Below are positions 12,801 to 26,279 of a DNA stretch of 64,000 nt, in pieces. The notes beneath the pieces were generated by a model. It did no database searches. It was given only the letters and a program-made list of their open reading frames with translations, and had not been told where the DNA came from. Each line of letters opens with the position of its first letter. Position 1 is the first letter of the stretch. This DNA comes from Atrichornis clamosus (Eukaryota > Chordata > Aves > Passeriformes > Menuridae), in the NCBI GenBank assembly GCA_013400975.1, contig WBMZ01009469.1, positions 27,658-91,657 of the forward strand, written 5' to 3'. Made by a program: the position numbers and the translations under genes.

Positions 12801-15800
12801 TTGCAGAGTGGATGTCTAATGTGAGATTGTTTTGCAATTTACACAATATTAAAGAATGGAGAAATCCCATTTGTATGTGTGCATAGCTCAGAAGCAAAGG
12901 ACAAAGTAGGATAAACAGCAACAATTCAGAATAAAACACTGAGGAAAAAATAGGATTTGATTTTAGGTGAGAATGTTGCCTTCCTCTAGGCAGATGAGTG
13001 CTTTATTTTGAGATGGAAAACATAGTAGTCCCTACATGACTGAGGATGTTTCTATTCTGAAGTCAGGCAAACTATGTTTGCTGAATTTATGCTTAGCCTG
13101 CAAATTGAAGCAAATTGCAGGGATCCCAAAACTACTCATGGCAAAGTCAAGAAAGACAAAATTAGTTTTGTTCTCTTGGAACCAAAGCCACAGGATCTCA
13201 GCATATCACAGCTGTGCTTGAAGATGACTAAATACTCTGTTCTTAGGATTATGCTCACCATTTTGATCAAATCCACAGTTAAAACCTGTGGTTGTTGCAC
13301 ATTTAGTGAATCAGTACTCATCTCAAGTTCCTAATATATACATTTATGTTATCCTTTCACTGCACAATTTGCCAGCTGGGCCTTTATCCTGAAGAAATAG
13401 TGAGGAGCATCATCACCTTTCCCAGCAGTTCCAAACCACACTGCTTAGGGAATATCTTTGGGTATTAATTGAATCTGAAATGGTGGTGCCAGCAAAACAT
13501 CAGACTTTCAGCAACATATGTTGAATTGGCATCAATATAGGCTGTGTATGTACAGATAATATGTTCAATCTGCCTCTTGGGGAATGAGAATTTAAGCATC
13601 TGCTGATGCATCCTATCTCTAGGGTTAGGGTAGGATCAGAGAGCAAATCATCAGGTTGGCATATGGCAAAGACTTACCCTCCTGCAGCTGTGTTTGTTTT
13701 CATTCTGGATGGTAAGAGTGTAAAATAAGACAGGACACCTTCAAAATAGCTCAAGGAAGCCCATTTTACTTTGCTGTTGCTGCACATGAGGAGTTTTCAT
13801 TTTGTTAGAGAAGGGGTTACCTTTTCAGGTCACACAAACTCGATTGCTCATGATCTTTTGTAGTTACTCCTAAATCACTCTGCCCCAGGGTAAGATTCTT
13901 GTCCAGCATATGAGAATAACTATTGGTTTTCTCTACTCTAGTAGTAAATAACTACCAGCAATAAACATCTGCAGTGTCCCTTGGGAACCTGTTTCACAGC
14001 CAGTGGGGTGTTGGTATATCCCAGCACACAGACAGGTTTTTAGTGTGAGTACAGAGACTACAGTGCTGGTCTTCAGGAAAAATAAATTCTTTGGAACAAG
14101 ATTAGACACTAACACCAGCAGAGCACAAATGGGAAAAGCACTGGAAAGAAACACTGAAAATTGCCTGCTGCATTGATTTGTTATTTAGTGTCCTCCTGAC
14201 TTGTGGAACCAGCTGCATCTGTTTAATGTGTGCCAACAGTAACTCAGATTTAGCTGTGGTTGGGTTTTCTCCTGCCATGTTTCCTGTTTATTGATTATTA
14301 ACACAATTCACGGGGCACAGAGAGGAGGAGATGTAACTGTGGGGAACAGCAGTGCCTCTCCATCTGTCCCATCCTGGATTGTTATTCATATAGATAAGAA
14401 CACCTTAAATGATAACACATCCCATAAGGATGCTTTTGGCCATGTGCCTTTTCATTTCCACCTTGCAGTGTGAACTGTCTCTCATTCTTGGTCTCACTAG
14501 TTGGTCTCAGCTGAAATTAAAGCTGCTACTGACAGAGCTGGGCTTGAAGTATCCATCTTCCACGTCCTGCCTCTATCCTGAATTGTTCTTTTAGCTTTGT
14601 GACTGCTGCCTGTGCAGAGCCCCCTCTGACACAAGGTTTTGTTTGTTCAGAAGAGACAGTGGCAAAACTTCAAGAGATATTGCTAAGACCAGAGCTTACC
14701 TTGCTGGCCCCTATTACCTCCTTCTTCCACTTCATATTGTGTGCCATGTACCCACTTGCTATTCCTTTCAGACTTAGACTGCCAACTTCTTGCACAAAGA
14801 CCACATGCTCGTTCTGTGTGTGTAAAGCACAATAAAAGAGCAAATAACAAGGTATCTGATCAACATAATCAAAATTAACAAATGCCTTGAATTTTCATTT
14901 TGCTAAATTGGCTCTGGTCTGAGTGTTACATAATCCTAGGCTGTAAAAGGTAGCTGTTCTTAGAAGGATCAACCTTCTTGAGCTATTTTCCCCTCTTGTT
15001 AACAATTTCCATCTCATTTCCTATTTCCGGCTCTAACTCCTGCCGATAATGCTTCTCAGCTAATATTGAAACCAAGAGGGAAAAATATATGAATAGTAGA
15101 CATCCGATCCAAGCTTTGTGTGTGGAATTCAGGGATGGAATGTTCTTGAGAACAAGAGGGTTTTTTAAATAGCAAAAGATTGCTTGTTTAGGAACAAAAT
15201 TTGAACTGACACCTATATGTGGTACTGCTGGTGTTTGTTCCCACGATGTTCTTAGGTCAAATATAACCATCCTCTTGAGAATACTTTTTTTTTTTTACAT
15301 TTTTTTTATTTTCATCAAGAGTTTCTCCATGTAGGGTATGTCTGCATGGCAGTTTGCTCCACAACTGCAGCTTGTATAGACATTTTCATGCCAGCTTAAG
15401 AGGGTGAAGTTGCAAATGCTATAGCAGTCACCAGCTGGAATTGTGGTTGCATGAAATGCTGTCTTTCAGTCAGCAATATTGGCTTTCTCTTTCAGTCTTG
15501 CCTCCTACTCTGGCTTTTCCATCTCCTGTTGTGTACCTGTTGGGTCCAGCAGGATTTTGTGCAGCCACTCCAAGCCACACCCATCCCCTTCACTTCCAGA
15601 AAAGACATTTATTTTCTGCACACCTGACACGGTTCTTGGTGCACAGATGCTTGTGCAGATGTCCAGGTGATGGTGGAAATGAGTAGCCAGGGCTATATAA
15701 GTGCATGGGGAAGACCCATCTTGTCCTATATATTGCAGCTAGAAGTAATCCAAAACTAATCTGGCCGTTTCTGAGTGAGTTGCTTTGTGCTCTTTTTGCA

Positions 15801-16762
15801 GAAGAGATAAAAGAAAACGCATTATTTACATAATGATGAGCACCCATGCAAGAAGTGGGCATGGGAAGCCCTCCCTTAGCACGGAGCATGTGAGGGTCTC
15901 TCTGTGCAGCAGTTTTAAAACCTACACTGGAAATACATCAAAGAGGCCTTGGCTATGAAAGGCAGGAAGGGAGTGGTCTGAGGAACTGCAGCTACACCAG
16001 CGACTTGAGCAGAGCCAAGGAATGTCCTCAGGCTTGCAACTCAATTGTGCTGTTAAATTGTCAGTCCCTGGCCAGCAAATGCAGACAGTCTGGGAGCTGG
16101 CTGGGGCTCAGGACTGAGCCTGGGGCAGCTTGGACGTGTCCCTCCCTCCTGGAGGACAGTGGTTTGAACATGGGCAGTTGTGTGTCAGTGGGCTTCCATG
16201 CCAGGGAGCCATTCTGGGCATGAGCTTTGGCATAGACAATTGCTGGTAGGAAGGCAAAACTGGATCTTGTGGATTCATTTCTTGGTATTAATATTCCCAG
16301 ATCTCTCTGTAAGCAGGGAGAGGACATATATGGCTCAGAGTCTTGTGTGCAGCTCAGGAAGTGGAATTTGGGCTTTACAGAGCTGCCCAATCTCATGTTA
16401 TTTGAAGATGTATCTCTCTTTTGTATGTAAGTCAGTGCATGCTTGGGGCTCAGAGTCTCTTCACTGGATATTCAGCTATTCCAGGACTGGGCGCACAGAG
16501 GGAAGGGCAGTCCCAGTTCTGCTGTTGTGTAACACTCTGTCCAGGTGTGCCTCTGCTCCTGCTGGTGGCTCTGGCTGGCAGAGCCATGTCCCCAGGACAT
16601 GCTGTGCCTCAAAGTCAGGTGTGCATCTTCCTCCTTCAGGGTCCTGGTTAGCTGTTCTCTGCTACTGGTTTCATGCAGGATCCTGAGGGGAAGTGGATAA
16701 CATTTGTTGGGACTGTGATTTCTAGAAGCAAGCCTTTATTTGGGTGTTAGTGTTGGATGGTC

Positions 16763-16788
16763 CTCACAGGGTGATACAACCCTGTGAG
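16763..16788. repeat. Perfect 10-bp inverted repeat, 6-nt loop
   Basis: The left arm ctcacagggt and right arm accctgtgag are exactly complementary and flank the loop gataca. No run of T follows and no flanking duplication is seen, so there is no sign of a terminator or a miniature transposon. Confidence 0.85.
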
Positions 16789-17675
16789 AAGGGTCTTGTA
16801 CCTCAGCTTCACCTGACTGTTTGCCAATGTGGAGGGAGGTGGGCCCAGGGCATCATGCTCAAACTCAGATTATTTAGAGCCAAGGGAGGTTGAGTGTGTT
16901 CTCTTGGTTTGTAGGCTGAAGGCCTGAGAAGTCTGATCTGTGGCAGTAATGAAGGTGGGAGTGTGGGGAGCAAGGCAGGTAATGGAAAGCTTTAGGGCTG
17001 AGCTAGAGCTTTGCCTCATAGTGAGCCAGATGAGATATTTTAGGGTTGTCTGCAGCATGTGTGACTGAGGGAAGACACTGCTTACCTGCCTGGAGTGAAG
17101 ATGATGCCAGTTGCTGGACACTAGTAAGTCCTTTTGATTTTTTTTTTTTAAGTTCAGGCTCTGGGGAGTCCCATTCTGAAACCCAACAGTGCAGGTCAAG
17201 ATCCTTCTTGTGTGAGATAACTTATCTCCTCTTCTTCCCTCAGCTGCATGAACACACAGGGGCTCCTTACGACTCCAGGATGCCTCCAAATCACTCCCCT
17301 TAACCAGATTTTGGCTGCTTTGACGTGAATGCTGCAACGTGTCCTGAGTCCAGCAGATCTGCCAGAACTGCACAGGGCTGAGTCTTCAGCAAAGCTCAGT
17401 ACTGAGTATTCATTAGCCTGTAGCTGGGTTCTGGTAGCTGGAAAGGGCCCCTCCAAGGAGGAACCAGACAGGTTCAGTTATGGGATACTGAGGGAGGGAA
17501 AGGCCACGGCCATGAGCTGGAAATGTGAGCCCCAGTTTCTGGGAGCAGGTTGTGTCATATCCACGTGGGGTTTGGCGCTGGCACAGGCCTGGGGATGCTC
17601 TCTCCCGCATCAGTGCAAGTGTCCCCTGTCCTTTGGAGCCCTGGTAGCAGAGTGGGGTGCAATGGGTGGCAAAGA

Positions 17676-18078
17676 GGGGCAAGGAATCTGGTGAAGGGTC
17701 TGAAGCATAAACCTTGTGGGGAGAGGCTGAGGAAAGGAGGCTCAGGGGAAGCCTCATTGCTCTCTACAGCTCCCTGGCAGGAGGGTGTAGCCAGGTGGGG
17801 GTCGGTCTCACAGGTAACAAGTGACAGGAAAAGAGGAAGTGGCCTCAAGTTGTGCCAGGACAGGTTTAGGGTGGGTATTAGGAAACATTTCTTCAAAGGG
17901 TGGTCAAGCATTGGACAGGCTGCCCAGGGAAGTGGTGGTGTCACTGTTCCTGGAGGTGTTCACAAAGTAGGTAGACATGGCACTTAGGGACGTGGTTTAG
18001 TTGTGGCTTGGCAGCGTTAGGTTAACAGATGGACACAATGATCTTAAAGGTCTTTTTCAAACTTAGTGATTCTATGAA
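17676..18078 (+). mobile_element. CR1 LINE, 3' fragment
   Basis: This is a sense-strand match to the last part of an avian CR1. Blocks in order are 'ggcaaggaatctggtgaagg', 'gtctgaagcataaaccttgt', 'ggacaggtttagggtgggta', 'taggaaacatttcttcaaag', 'ggacaggctgcccagggaag' and a terminal 'gtgattctatgaa'. It covers the end of ORF2 and the 3' UTR. Divergence is high and there is no usable frame. Like most CR1 copies it is 5'-truncated. Confidence 0.88.
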
Positions 18079-21000
18079 ACTCTTCCCTGGAGGCCACAGC
18101 AGGAGGGAAAAGCTGGATGGACAGTGAGGAATGGGGCGGGGAAGGCAGTGGAAGGAGAAGTTGCAGAGAAGCCTGTGAGAAAGAGAAAGGAACTGGAGCT
18201 CCCCTGCTGCTCGAAGAAGAACACAGGATGCCACATCTGGAGAGTGATTGTTTTCTTGACAGCCTTCCCCAGAAGACAGGCATTTGGGGTGAACTTATAG
18301 CCTGAGCTGTGGGACAGGAGCTGTGGGGCTCTCTGCTGGGGGAGCTCACAGGGGCTGTGGACAGGCCTGAACTTTCTCAAAGTCTTTTGGAGAGGTGTGG
18401 AGCTGTGTGGGAGAAGCACAAGGAAAGAGCTGCCAGCTGGACCAGCTCCTGTGCTCCTGCTGCTAGTCACACTGGGCCCTGAGCCCTGGCAGTTTCCATC
18501 CCTCCATGTAGGATGTCCTCTAGGAGAAGGCATCACCATGATGCTTTGCACCGTGAAAAGTCCAGAAGCAACACTGTTGGCAGGGCCAAATACAAAAGTT
18601 TTTCCAGTTCTCCTTGCATGGGCAAGAGTGGGCAGCTTCTGCCTTTCCAACATCTTTTCAGAAGCCTCAGGCTGTGAATGTCCCTGTGAAGCATGACAGG
18701 GGTTGGGAAACAAAAATACTCACTTTCCTGGGGCCTAAACGACAACAAAAAGAACATGGAAGAAAAAGACCCCCCTGAGACAGGGTCTGCAAACCTTACA
18801 TCTGCCCAAATCCAGGAAAGAAGAAAGACTGTGGATGCCTTATGTGGAGAAACCCCAACACAAAGGATGGTGGCCACAGGATTTGCTGCTGACCCATTTT
18901 ATGGAAAGCTGAAGAGCAACCAAGGTGGGTGAGAAACGGGGAGCCCAAGACTGGGCTGTGAAATTTCATTTTGGATACCTGAAAAAGCAAGAACCTTCTC
19001 AAACACCCCACTCCAGTGGGTGCTGGCAACACTCACTATAGAACTGCTTCCAGTCCGAGTGCTTTTTTTTCATCAGAAAATGCCAGTTCATTAGAATGGG
19101 AACCCTCTGCAGGGCTGTATGGCCTCTGTGACACTGTGAGAGGAGCCAGGCTCTTTCCTTACCCAACTCCTTGGCTATTTGCAGCCCACCCTGGCAGGAT
19201 GCTGCAGAGCCAGCGCTTCCACCCTCCGGACCAACCCTTCACCCCATCCTGACACCTTGAGTCCTTCCCTGCTCAATGGCCCAGCTCCTGCTGGCCTGTA
19301 AAAGTGAAGCAGTTTTGTAGTTTTCTGCTCCCCAGTTTGATAATTTTCTGACTTAGGAGTTGGCATTCCTTTCCATCTAATTGTGCAACCTTTTAGAAGT
19401 CAACCAGGGATTAATTTCATTCCTGTCTTCACAGGCTGGTTTGGGAGATGCTGGGTCAGGACTGCCTGCTTTCCTACTGGAAGCTGGTCTGTTTCCAGGC
19501 AAATGGTATGTAAATGGTGTCTAGAGGGACACTATTAAAATTACTTAATCTAAAGAAATATTTTGATTAAATTGTCTTTTGAGGGGGAGCATTAAGCTTT
19601 TGACTTGAAGCTTTCACAAAATAAATGTCTCTGGGCAAAAGCTACTTCTCTTGGGCCAGCAGTGGTGGGAAACCAGAGTATTTTGGTTTCAGCAGAACAT
19701 CACAGCAGCAGCTTCGGGATTAGTTGGGTTGCTTCATACCTTCTTTCTCCTGTAAGTGACAAGATCCTGGGGCCAAAGGCTCAGAGGTAAAATCTGATTT
19801 GCCCTTTGCAGAGATGGAGAGCAGGTGACTCATGCCCAAAACTTGCCTCCACCCCAGCATTTCCAAATGGAAGCAGTATTCCGTTTAAAAACCCCAAACC
19901 TTGGTTTTTCTGTAGATCCGAATGGCCTGAGCAGTTGAAAGCCTGTTTTGGCTGACATTCAGAGCAATTCTGTTCACAATCACTTCTCTTAATAAACACC
20001 ATTAACATCTGGTGAGAAGTCCTTGGGCTGCGCACAACGTAGCTGCAGCACCATGCTGGAGCTGAGCTCAGCTTGATCCAAAGACGGAGCAGTGTGAGCT
20101 GAGCCAAGAGCAAGGAGGCGAGAAAACAGCAAATGGAAAAATTAATTTCATGTGAAAAAAAAATTCCAGCACTCCAACTTCCATCATCTCAGGATTTCAC
20201 AACTGGCAGGGAGTCTATAATAAACTAATTAGTGGCTATGGCAAAGTGTAGAAGAGTATGTAAGTTGTTGTAGTTGAGTAGAAGTCAACAGTGTCCAATT
20301 TGCAGTAGCCATGAACTCTTGTTCATGATTTTTCATTGCACAACTTTATTAAAAGTGAAAGTTATTTACCTTTTCACTGTTAAGATATTGCTGGTTTCGA
20401 ATGAGACTTTCCTTTAGAGCTTTAATTTAGATAGAGCTTTGTGTCAGATATATAAAATTAAAACATATTTACATGAGTTATCTGTATAATATATATAAAA
20501 ATAAGGTTACTCAGAGCCTTAAATTCGCTATGAGAGTGCAAGCACCTCTCATGATTTAGGGATTTAATTTGCTGCTTCTTGGAGGGGTGCAGCAGCAGGT
20601 CAGGCTCTCCAGGTTGCGTGGCACAGCACGGCGATGCTCGCCAGTGTAAATAAACTTCGCCTGGCTCTCCTTAAGCAACATTTCCCTCTGAATAGTCCTG
20701 GTGATTTAGCTCCCGCTAGAACATTAGTTTTAGTTCCACTTTGCGTTATTGCTGACATGCTTAATTGATTCAACACCAGGATGGAACTGCATAATGAGGC
20801 TACTTAAGTGTAATGAAACCCTCGCATTGTCAAAAATGTATGTTTTGTGTGCAGATTCTGGAAAGATCGCTAATTAAACACTTCAAAACTGTTAGATAGA
20901 TGCAGATTTAGGAATTTATTTAGTCCTCTAGTTCTGCAGTTTTTCATGTTTCCTTTCTCATCCAGGCCTTCTCCAAATAATTTCATTGTCCATGCAAATT

Positions 21001-24000
21001 TTGTGGGGCTTGACTTTTTTTTTTTTAATTCTTTTTTTAACACCTAGCTGTGAAATATCTCTAATTTCAGATGACTATCACTAAGAGACACTTGTTTGTA
21101 CTGTGTAGGTTGATGTTAGCTGACTGGTTGGCTACTGACAAGCCCTTCAAGCATGCTGTTTATTTTATTTTGGAATAAAATAAAATAAGCAGCTCGGGAG
21201 GAGGCTGGTGGATGCCCCACACCAAGGGCCTCTTTGCTGGCCACGTGGCTGGGTTTACAGTGGGAGACCTCAACCAAACTGCTTCGTGTCAGTGTGTTTT
21301 TCACCCTCACTGAGCGCCTCGTGAAAAGGGGTGGAAAATTCAGCTTCTGGAGAAAAATAAGCCTGAACAGTCCTATTACATCTTGATCTTTCGCTGTACT
21401 TCCTTGCATCCCTCCGCCGCCCCACTCTGGAACAGCAGAGCAAATCTGGCTTTCTCCACCAGGTGGTACTATTAAGCTGTCGTAGGGGGAAGACTCACTC
21501 CCTCCATCCCAAACCCATTCAGTTATCCCCGTGGGCTGAGGCTTTTGAAAGCTTTTCACTCTTGGTGTACTGAAGTTAAGGAGGAGCCCCGGTAATTGCA
21601 GCTGAATGAGAGCATTCATGCTCTGTTCCCTTTCCTGCTGCTGATCAAATAGGATCTTTTTTTCCTCTCCAACGTAAATGAATGAAAGAAATGGTTTGGA
21701 TTGGAATCTTTGGTGAGCCCATACTCGCGCTGTGGATTTGGGATCGTTGCTTTTATTTTCATACAGAAGATATTTTCTGTATGAGCAGTGTAACTCCCTG
21801 GTAGCTGTGGAAGATGCATTAGCTTTAATGTGCCCGAGGACACAGCAGGGTCTTAACGCAAGTTAAGTTTGTGTTCCTAATCAGATGTTCAGCTTTCCCT
21901 GGGTGAAGTGGATCAAGTGTTTGGGCTCTGCCTGCAGTGGCAGGAAGGGATGCTGAGGTCCCATGAGGGTTCCTGATGTTCTCTTGTGCAGGGCTGATGT
22001 CTATCCACATATTTTCAGATAGTCTTTTCTCGTACTTAGAAATATTGTCCAGGAAGACTCTTGAAGATGTTCTTCTATGAATTTAGTCCCTCTGATGCCT
22101 GTGATGGCCCAGTGGCTGTAGCTGAGCTGCCACATGTCCTGAGCTCCCAGGCACAGCCACAGGGCACATCCCAGACAGCATAGCTCAGTGCAAAAAGCCA
22201 GAGGCACTTGAGAAGCATCTCTCTTGTACAATAATTCTTTCAGATTGCAGAGATGTCAGATTTAGTGTTGGTATTGTTCACCTGGGAGGGAAGAGGACAC
22301 AGGTACGTGGATAGGCAGCTGCCTAACTGCTACTGAACTATTAAAATGCCACAGGAGCAATGCAGTTGTTGATGTCCCTGGAGACTCTAACAGCCCCTTA
22401 AAATCTGAGGGCATTAACACTATCTGGTAGATACAGCAGCTCTCACTTCCACAAGTAAATTGTCAGCAGTGTGCTCCATCCACTGGGATTATTTATAGAC
22501 TTGCTCATGTAAGCATGATCAGTACTTTTCTTGTGCTTAGTCAACCAAGAATTTCTGTACGTCTGAGCAAACACAGTCCTTATCTACTGTTGGCTGTCCA
22601 CATGTGCCCTTTGAGCACTTCTCTGGTCCATGGCTTTTCTTCTTAAGAAAAGGTCTTTGCATGTGCTGTGATGGGCTGGCTGACACAGGGTTTCTGCTTT
22701 GAGGCTGGTGCTGTTTATAGAGCTGAAGGTCATGGGCCGCTGGGATGATGAAAAGACACTTTAAACTGGAAGATCAGGTGCTTTCCAGGGCAAAACTAGC
22801 TGGCTGACAGAGTTGGAATGGTTGGAGTACTGTCAGCAGCTGCTTTTGGAGAATTGAAGCTTTGGGAAGACCTTGTTTTTTGAGCCACCCCCTGTCACAC
22901 GAGGTTTATGTCACTGTGACATTCACAGAAAACCCCTGTGACCAGAAGGGCAGCACAGGCAGCATCAGGGGCTTTAAAGAAGAAGCCCTGCTGTAAAGCA
23001 GTTCTGCTGAGAATGGAAAAACTCCTCAAAGTTTGGCCAAGTGGTGGCATAATGTGCTAGGTTACCCTAAGGATACAGATTCTGTACCATAAATCTATAT
23101 GAAGTGGTGGGGTTTTGCCTTTATGTTATTAACCAGGCAAATTAAAAAAGCTGCCCACAAAGCCCAGTGGACCTTGTCATAAAGCACTGTGGATGGTCTT
23201 GCATCCTTAAAATGATGGATGAGATGAAGATAATTATTCCCTTTTGTCTCCCCTCCTTCCCCAAACAAGCAATGTGAGATTTAGTTTGGTGAACCAACAG
23301 AATGATATACTTTAATGAGAGTCTCCAAAATGGTCATTTTTTCCTGCTGTCTTGGGAAATTGTGGTAATTTGCAAACAAGACATCTGTTGCTACTTGGAT
23401 TTGAATACTCTGGTTGTGCCACTGGCATTGGTGCTCTGTGATGGTGTGACTTTGTGTGATGATGTTGGTCTGCAGAGGGAGGAGAGCAGGATCTGCGGCA
23501 TGGGGAGATGCAAGGGAAAAGGGGTTGTTGATGAAGGAGTAGTGGCAATTACTGGGAATGTTTTTGCAATGTATAGATGGAGAAAGATTCCTTTCCTCTG
23601 TCTTTAGGGGTTTGTCAGAACTGGGTGCATCCCAAGTTAATTTGGTTTGTTATTTTTTAATGGAGCATCCTGCTGGGCTCTGAGCCCGTTCTCTGGTTCC
23701 ACACAGGGTGTGCACTCTCGAAGTGGAGCAGGGATACCTGCAGAAAGACAATTGCTGAAGGCTGAGAGCCCTCTAGGGGCAGAGAGTTCACAGCAGGAGC
23801 TGCGATGTCACCTGTAACTGCCCGTTCCTGCTTCCTCTCAATTTAATTTCTTCCTGGCTTAATTTGCTGGTGCCCTGTCCATAACCTCACTTTCCCCTGG
23901 TGTTTCTCTGTGTTCCGTGCTCTGGCTGCATCTCCTCCACTGTGTCTGTGGACCCGTGGAACGAGTTTCACAAGTTTCCGGCTGCATAATGCTGATGTGC

Positions 24001-24627
24001 CAAAGGGATTTGGTTCCCACGTATTGATATCTGTGTTGCAAGTGGTGGGGTCATGGGTTGTTTTCGTCTTTAGGACGCTTTTGTACCAGTTCTTTTGCTC
24101 TCCTCTTAAATTTCTATTCCTTGTGATTGTTGTTTTGGTAATACCTATCTGTAGCACTTCTCAATGTAATCATATTTGTGTCTGGTTATAGTTCTTCTTA
24201 GGGCTTAAAAAACAGCACTAGAAAATTCTTTACACCTGAAATGTTCCTTTTTGAGCAAAGGGTTTATCATGCCTCTTTTACTGTGCATTTCCCCCAGATA
24301 TGGCAGGTGATCTCTATCATTCCTTTTATCCTTTTCTATTTTTTCTACTTCTTTTCTTAAAAATTGAAAAGAGAGCTGGTATTTCTTCAGTGCAATTGCA
24401 CAACAGAGGAAGGTGTACCAGCATCTCATTTGGCTTTCAGAGCTCAGAACATTGTGCAAAGCCCCAGTGGGCTCTGAGCGATGCACATCTTTAACATCTG
24501 ATTGCTGGGGTTTGGTAACAAATGCACCCACATATCCTCATTGAATAACACATAAATTAGTGCCACTGATATTTTCTAGACAAATACTTTGTTTAAAGCC
24601 TTTTCCTACCTGTAGGTGAAATGGAAT
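18079..24627. other. Intergenic or intronic DNA, no gene seen
   Basis: I see no exon with support. From about 20430 to 20900 the sequence is AT-rich, repeat-free and dense in homeodomain-like TAAT/ATTA cores, which suggests a conserved regulatory block (inference). A 12-bp AT palindrome lies at 21160-21188. The long frames around 21116-21619 (-) are not recognisable. Confidence 0.55.
21160..21188. repeat. Perfect 12-bp AT-only inverted repeat
   Basis: The arms ttattttatttt and aaaataaaataa are exact reverse complements separated by ggaat. The structure could extrude as a hairpin. It could also be chance from TTTTA-type low-complexity sequence. Confidence 0.85.
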
Positions 24628-24855
24628 TTGGTATTTTTTGAAAGAAATTCTTTACTGTGAGGGTGGTGAGGCCCTGGCACGGGTTGCCCAGAGAAGCTAT
24701 GGATGCCTCATCCTTGTCAGTGTCCAAGGTCAAGTTGCTTGGGGCTTTGAGAAACCTGGTCTAGTGGAAGGTGTCCCTGCCTGTGGTGGGAGGATTGGAA
24801 CTAGATGATCTATAAGGTCCCTTCCAATCCAAACCATTCTGTGATCCCATGATTT
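24628..24855 (+). mobile_element. CR1 LINE, 3'-end fragment
   Basis: The sense strand shows the canonical CR1 tail: 'aagaaattctttactgtgag', 'ggtggtgaggccctggcac', 'gggttgcccagagaagct', 'aacctggtctagtggaaggt', 'ggaactagatgatctataag' and 'ccaaaccattctgtgatcc'. It is severely 5'-truncated and keeps only the 3' UTR and its terminal repeat region. Confidence 0.93.
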
Positions 24856-26279
24856 CAGCTTGCTGTTCTGACAAAACTGTATGGGAATCATTTTTACCTG
24901 GTTTGACTGGGCAAACGCCATCACTGTTGCATCACTGCCAGTAGTTTGAAGTTGACTTTGTTTGCAGCCATGCTGTCCTTGAACTGACACTGCAGGGAGA
25001 GGATGAAGGGATAAAGGGAGTGTGGGTAGGAAAGTTTCGTTAACATCTCTAGTGCTTGGCAGGCTCATGGGTGTATCAGCCAGCACAGTGACTGCACAGA
25101 AATAATGAGGTTACTTTGAAATAAATAGCCTACAGCAAACGCAGACACTTGGAGGAAGATTCTGCAAATGCTCCTAAGCTCTTATAAGCTTATTCCTTAT
25201 AATTTTTAGGAACTGGCTATCCTCTGCTTGCAAACAGCCTGCAGAATTGGCCACTACCTTCACTGGAAAACAGTAAGCATTTGGAATTGTAATAACAGAT
25301 CTTAATTGGAGAGAGGAAGCCCACCACGTGTCATTAGAAAGTGTGGCCAGACCTCACTTTCAGAAATTGTTTGTCCACCCCTCAAAAATCATGAGCTTTG
25401 GGTTTCTTTTTTACCCCCAAATCTCATGTTTAAGCCAAATAATTTGAAAATTTGAACTTTACAGATCGCTTCCATCTAGTTGAATCTATCTGTCAATATG
25501 AGAGTTATCAATCAACCAGCTCTATAATCTGTACATGCTGTACATGTATATGTAGAATCATGGAGCTTTTCCTCAGTGTCCTTCAGGGTTCACAGAGTGT
25601 TTCCTAGAAAGTGGTTTAGAAAAACAATTTTGAAAACTAAATGAGTGCTTTTGTGTGAGGTTTTCTGTGCCTCATTTTGGGGGATTGATATCTTGCTTAT
25701 GTCTAAGGAAAGCTAAACAAAATTACAGCTTCAACCTTTACAAACAAAATGTTTTTGGCTTGGTGGCCAAACTGATGGATTAATGGTTCTCAGTCCTACT
25801 TGTACACTGAAAAGAGATTTTTTTTTTCCCTCTGTAAGATGAACCCTGTAACTGAGAGCTGTGTATGTTTTCCAAGGGTCAAACTGACTGACTGCTCATA
25901 CTCTACATGCGAGCTGTGGTCACTTGGATGAGACCCGGGGTTTTTCTCACGGTCACAGCTGATATCAGTTCTTGCAAGTATCAGTTTCAAAATTGGGCTC
26001 CTACAAACACTTGTGCAACACACTGTTCTCAGTGCATTACACAGAGCCAGCCTGCAGTAATAATAATTAAAAGAAGTAGGCTAGCTGGGGAGTGAGATGT
26101 TATGCAGTTTGCTCACTGAAGGTGACTGAGTGCCGGTGATCCCTCTCCTTTGGGTCAGAGACTCAGATCTCTGAATTGAGTCATTGCAGAAAATGGCCAT
26201 ATTCTAAGCAACACCTGGACAGGAGGAAGGTACTGGCTGTAAAGTGCAATTCAAGTTTTCAAAAGCTTCTTGGTAATGG
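24856..26279. other. Intergenic or intronic DNA, no gene seen
   Basis: I see nothing coding here. The sequence separates two CR1 copies of the same orientation and contains no recognisable exon, RNA gene or repeat. Confidence 0.55.

Larger units (their letters stand above)
7651..17675. other. Intergenic or intronic DNA, no gene seen
   Basis: About 10 kb without a supported gene. Frames such as 12369-12782 (+) and 15590-15889 (-) carry no domain I recognise. Small features noted separately are a 13-bp tandem duplication at 9820-9845 and a hairpin at 16763-16788. The block at about 11590-11815 (AT-rich, repeat-free) is a candidate conserved non-coding element. Confidence 0.55.

Noticed and set aside
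15286..15311. T-rich run, possible poly-A tail of a minus-strand retrocopy
   Set aside because: No retrocopy-like sequence is recognisable on either side and there are no flanking duplications.
16180..16686. 168-codon forward frame
   Set aside because: Sequence has no motif I recognise and is overlapped by another open forward frame, as expected by chance.
21464..21476. CTCF-like word 'ccaccaggtggta'
   Set aside because: It matches only part of the long CTCF consensus and lacks the following GCGC; too weak to annotate without binding data.
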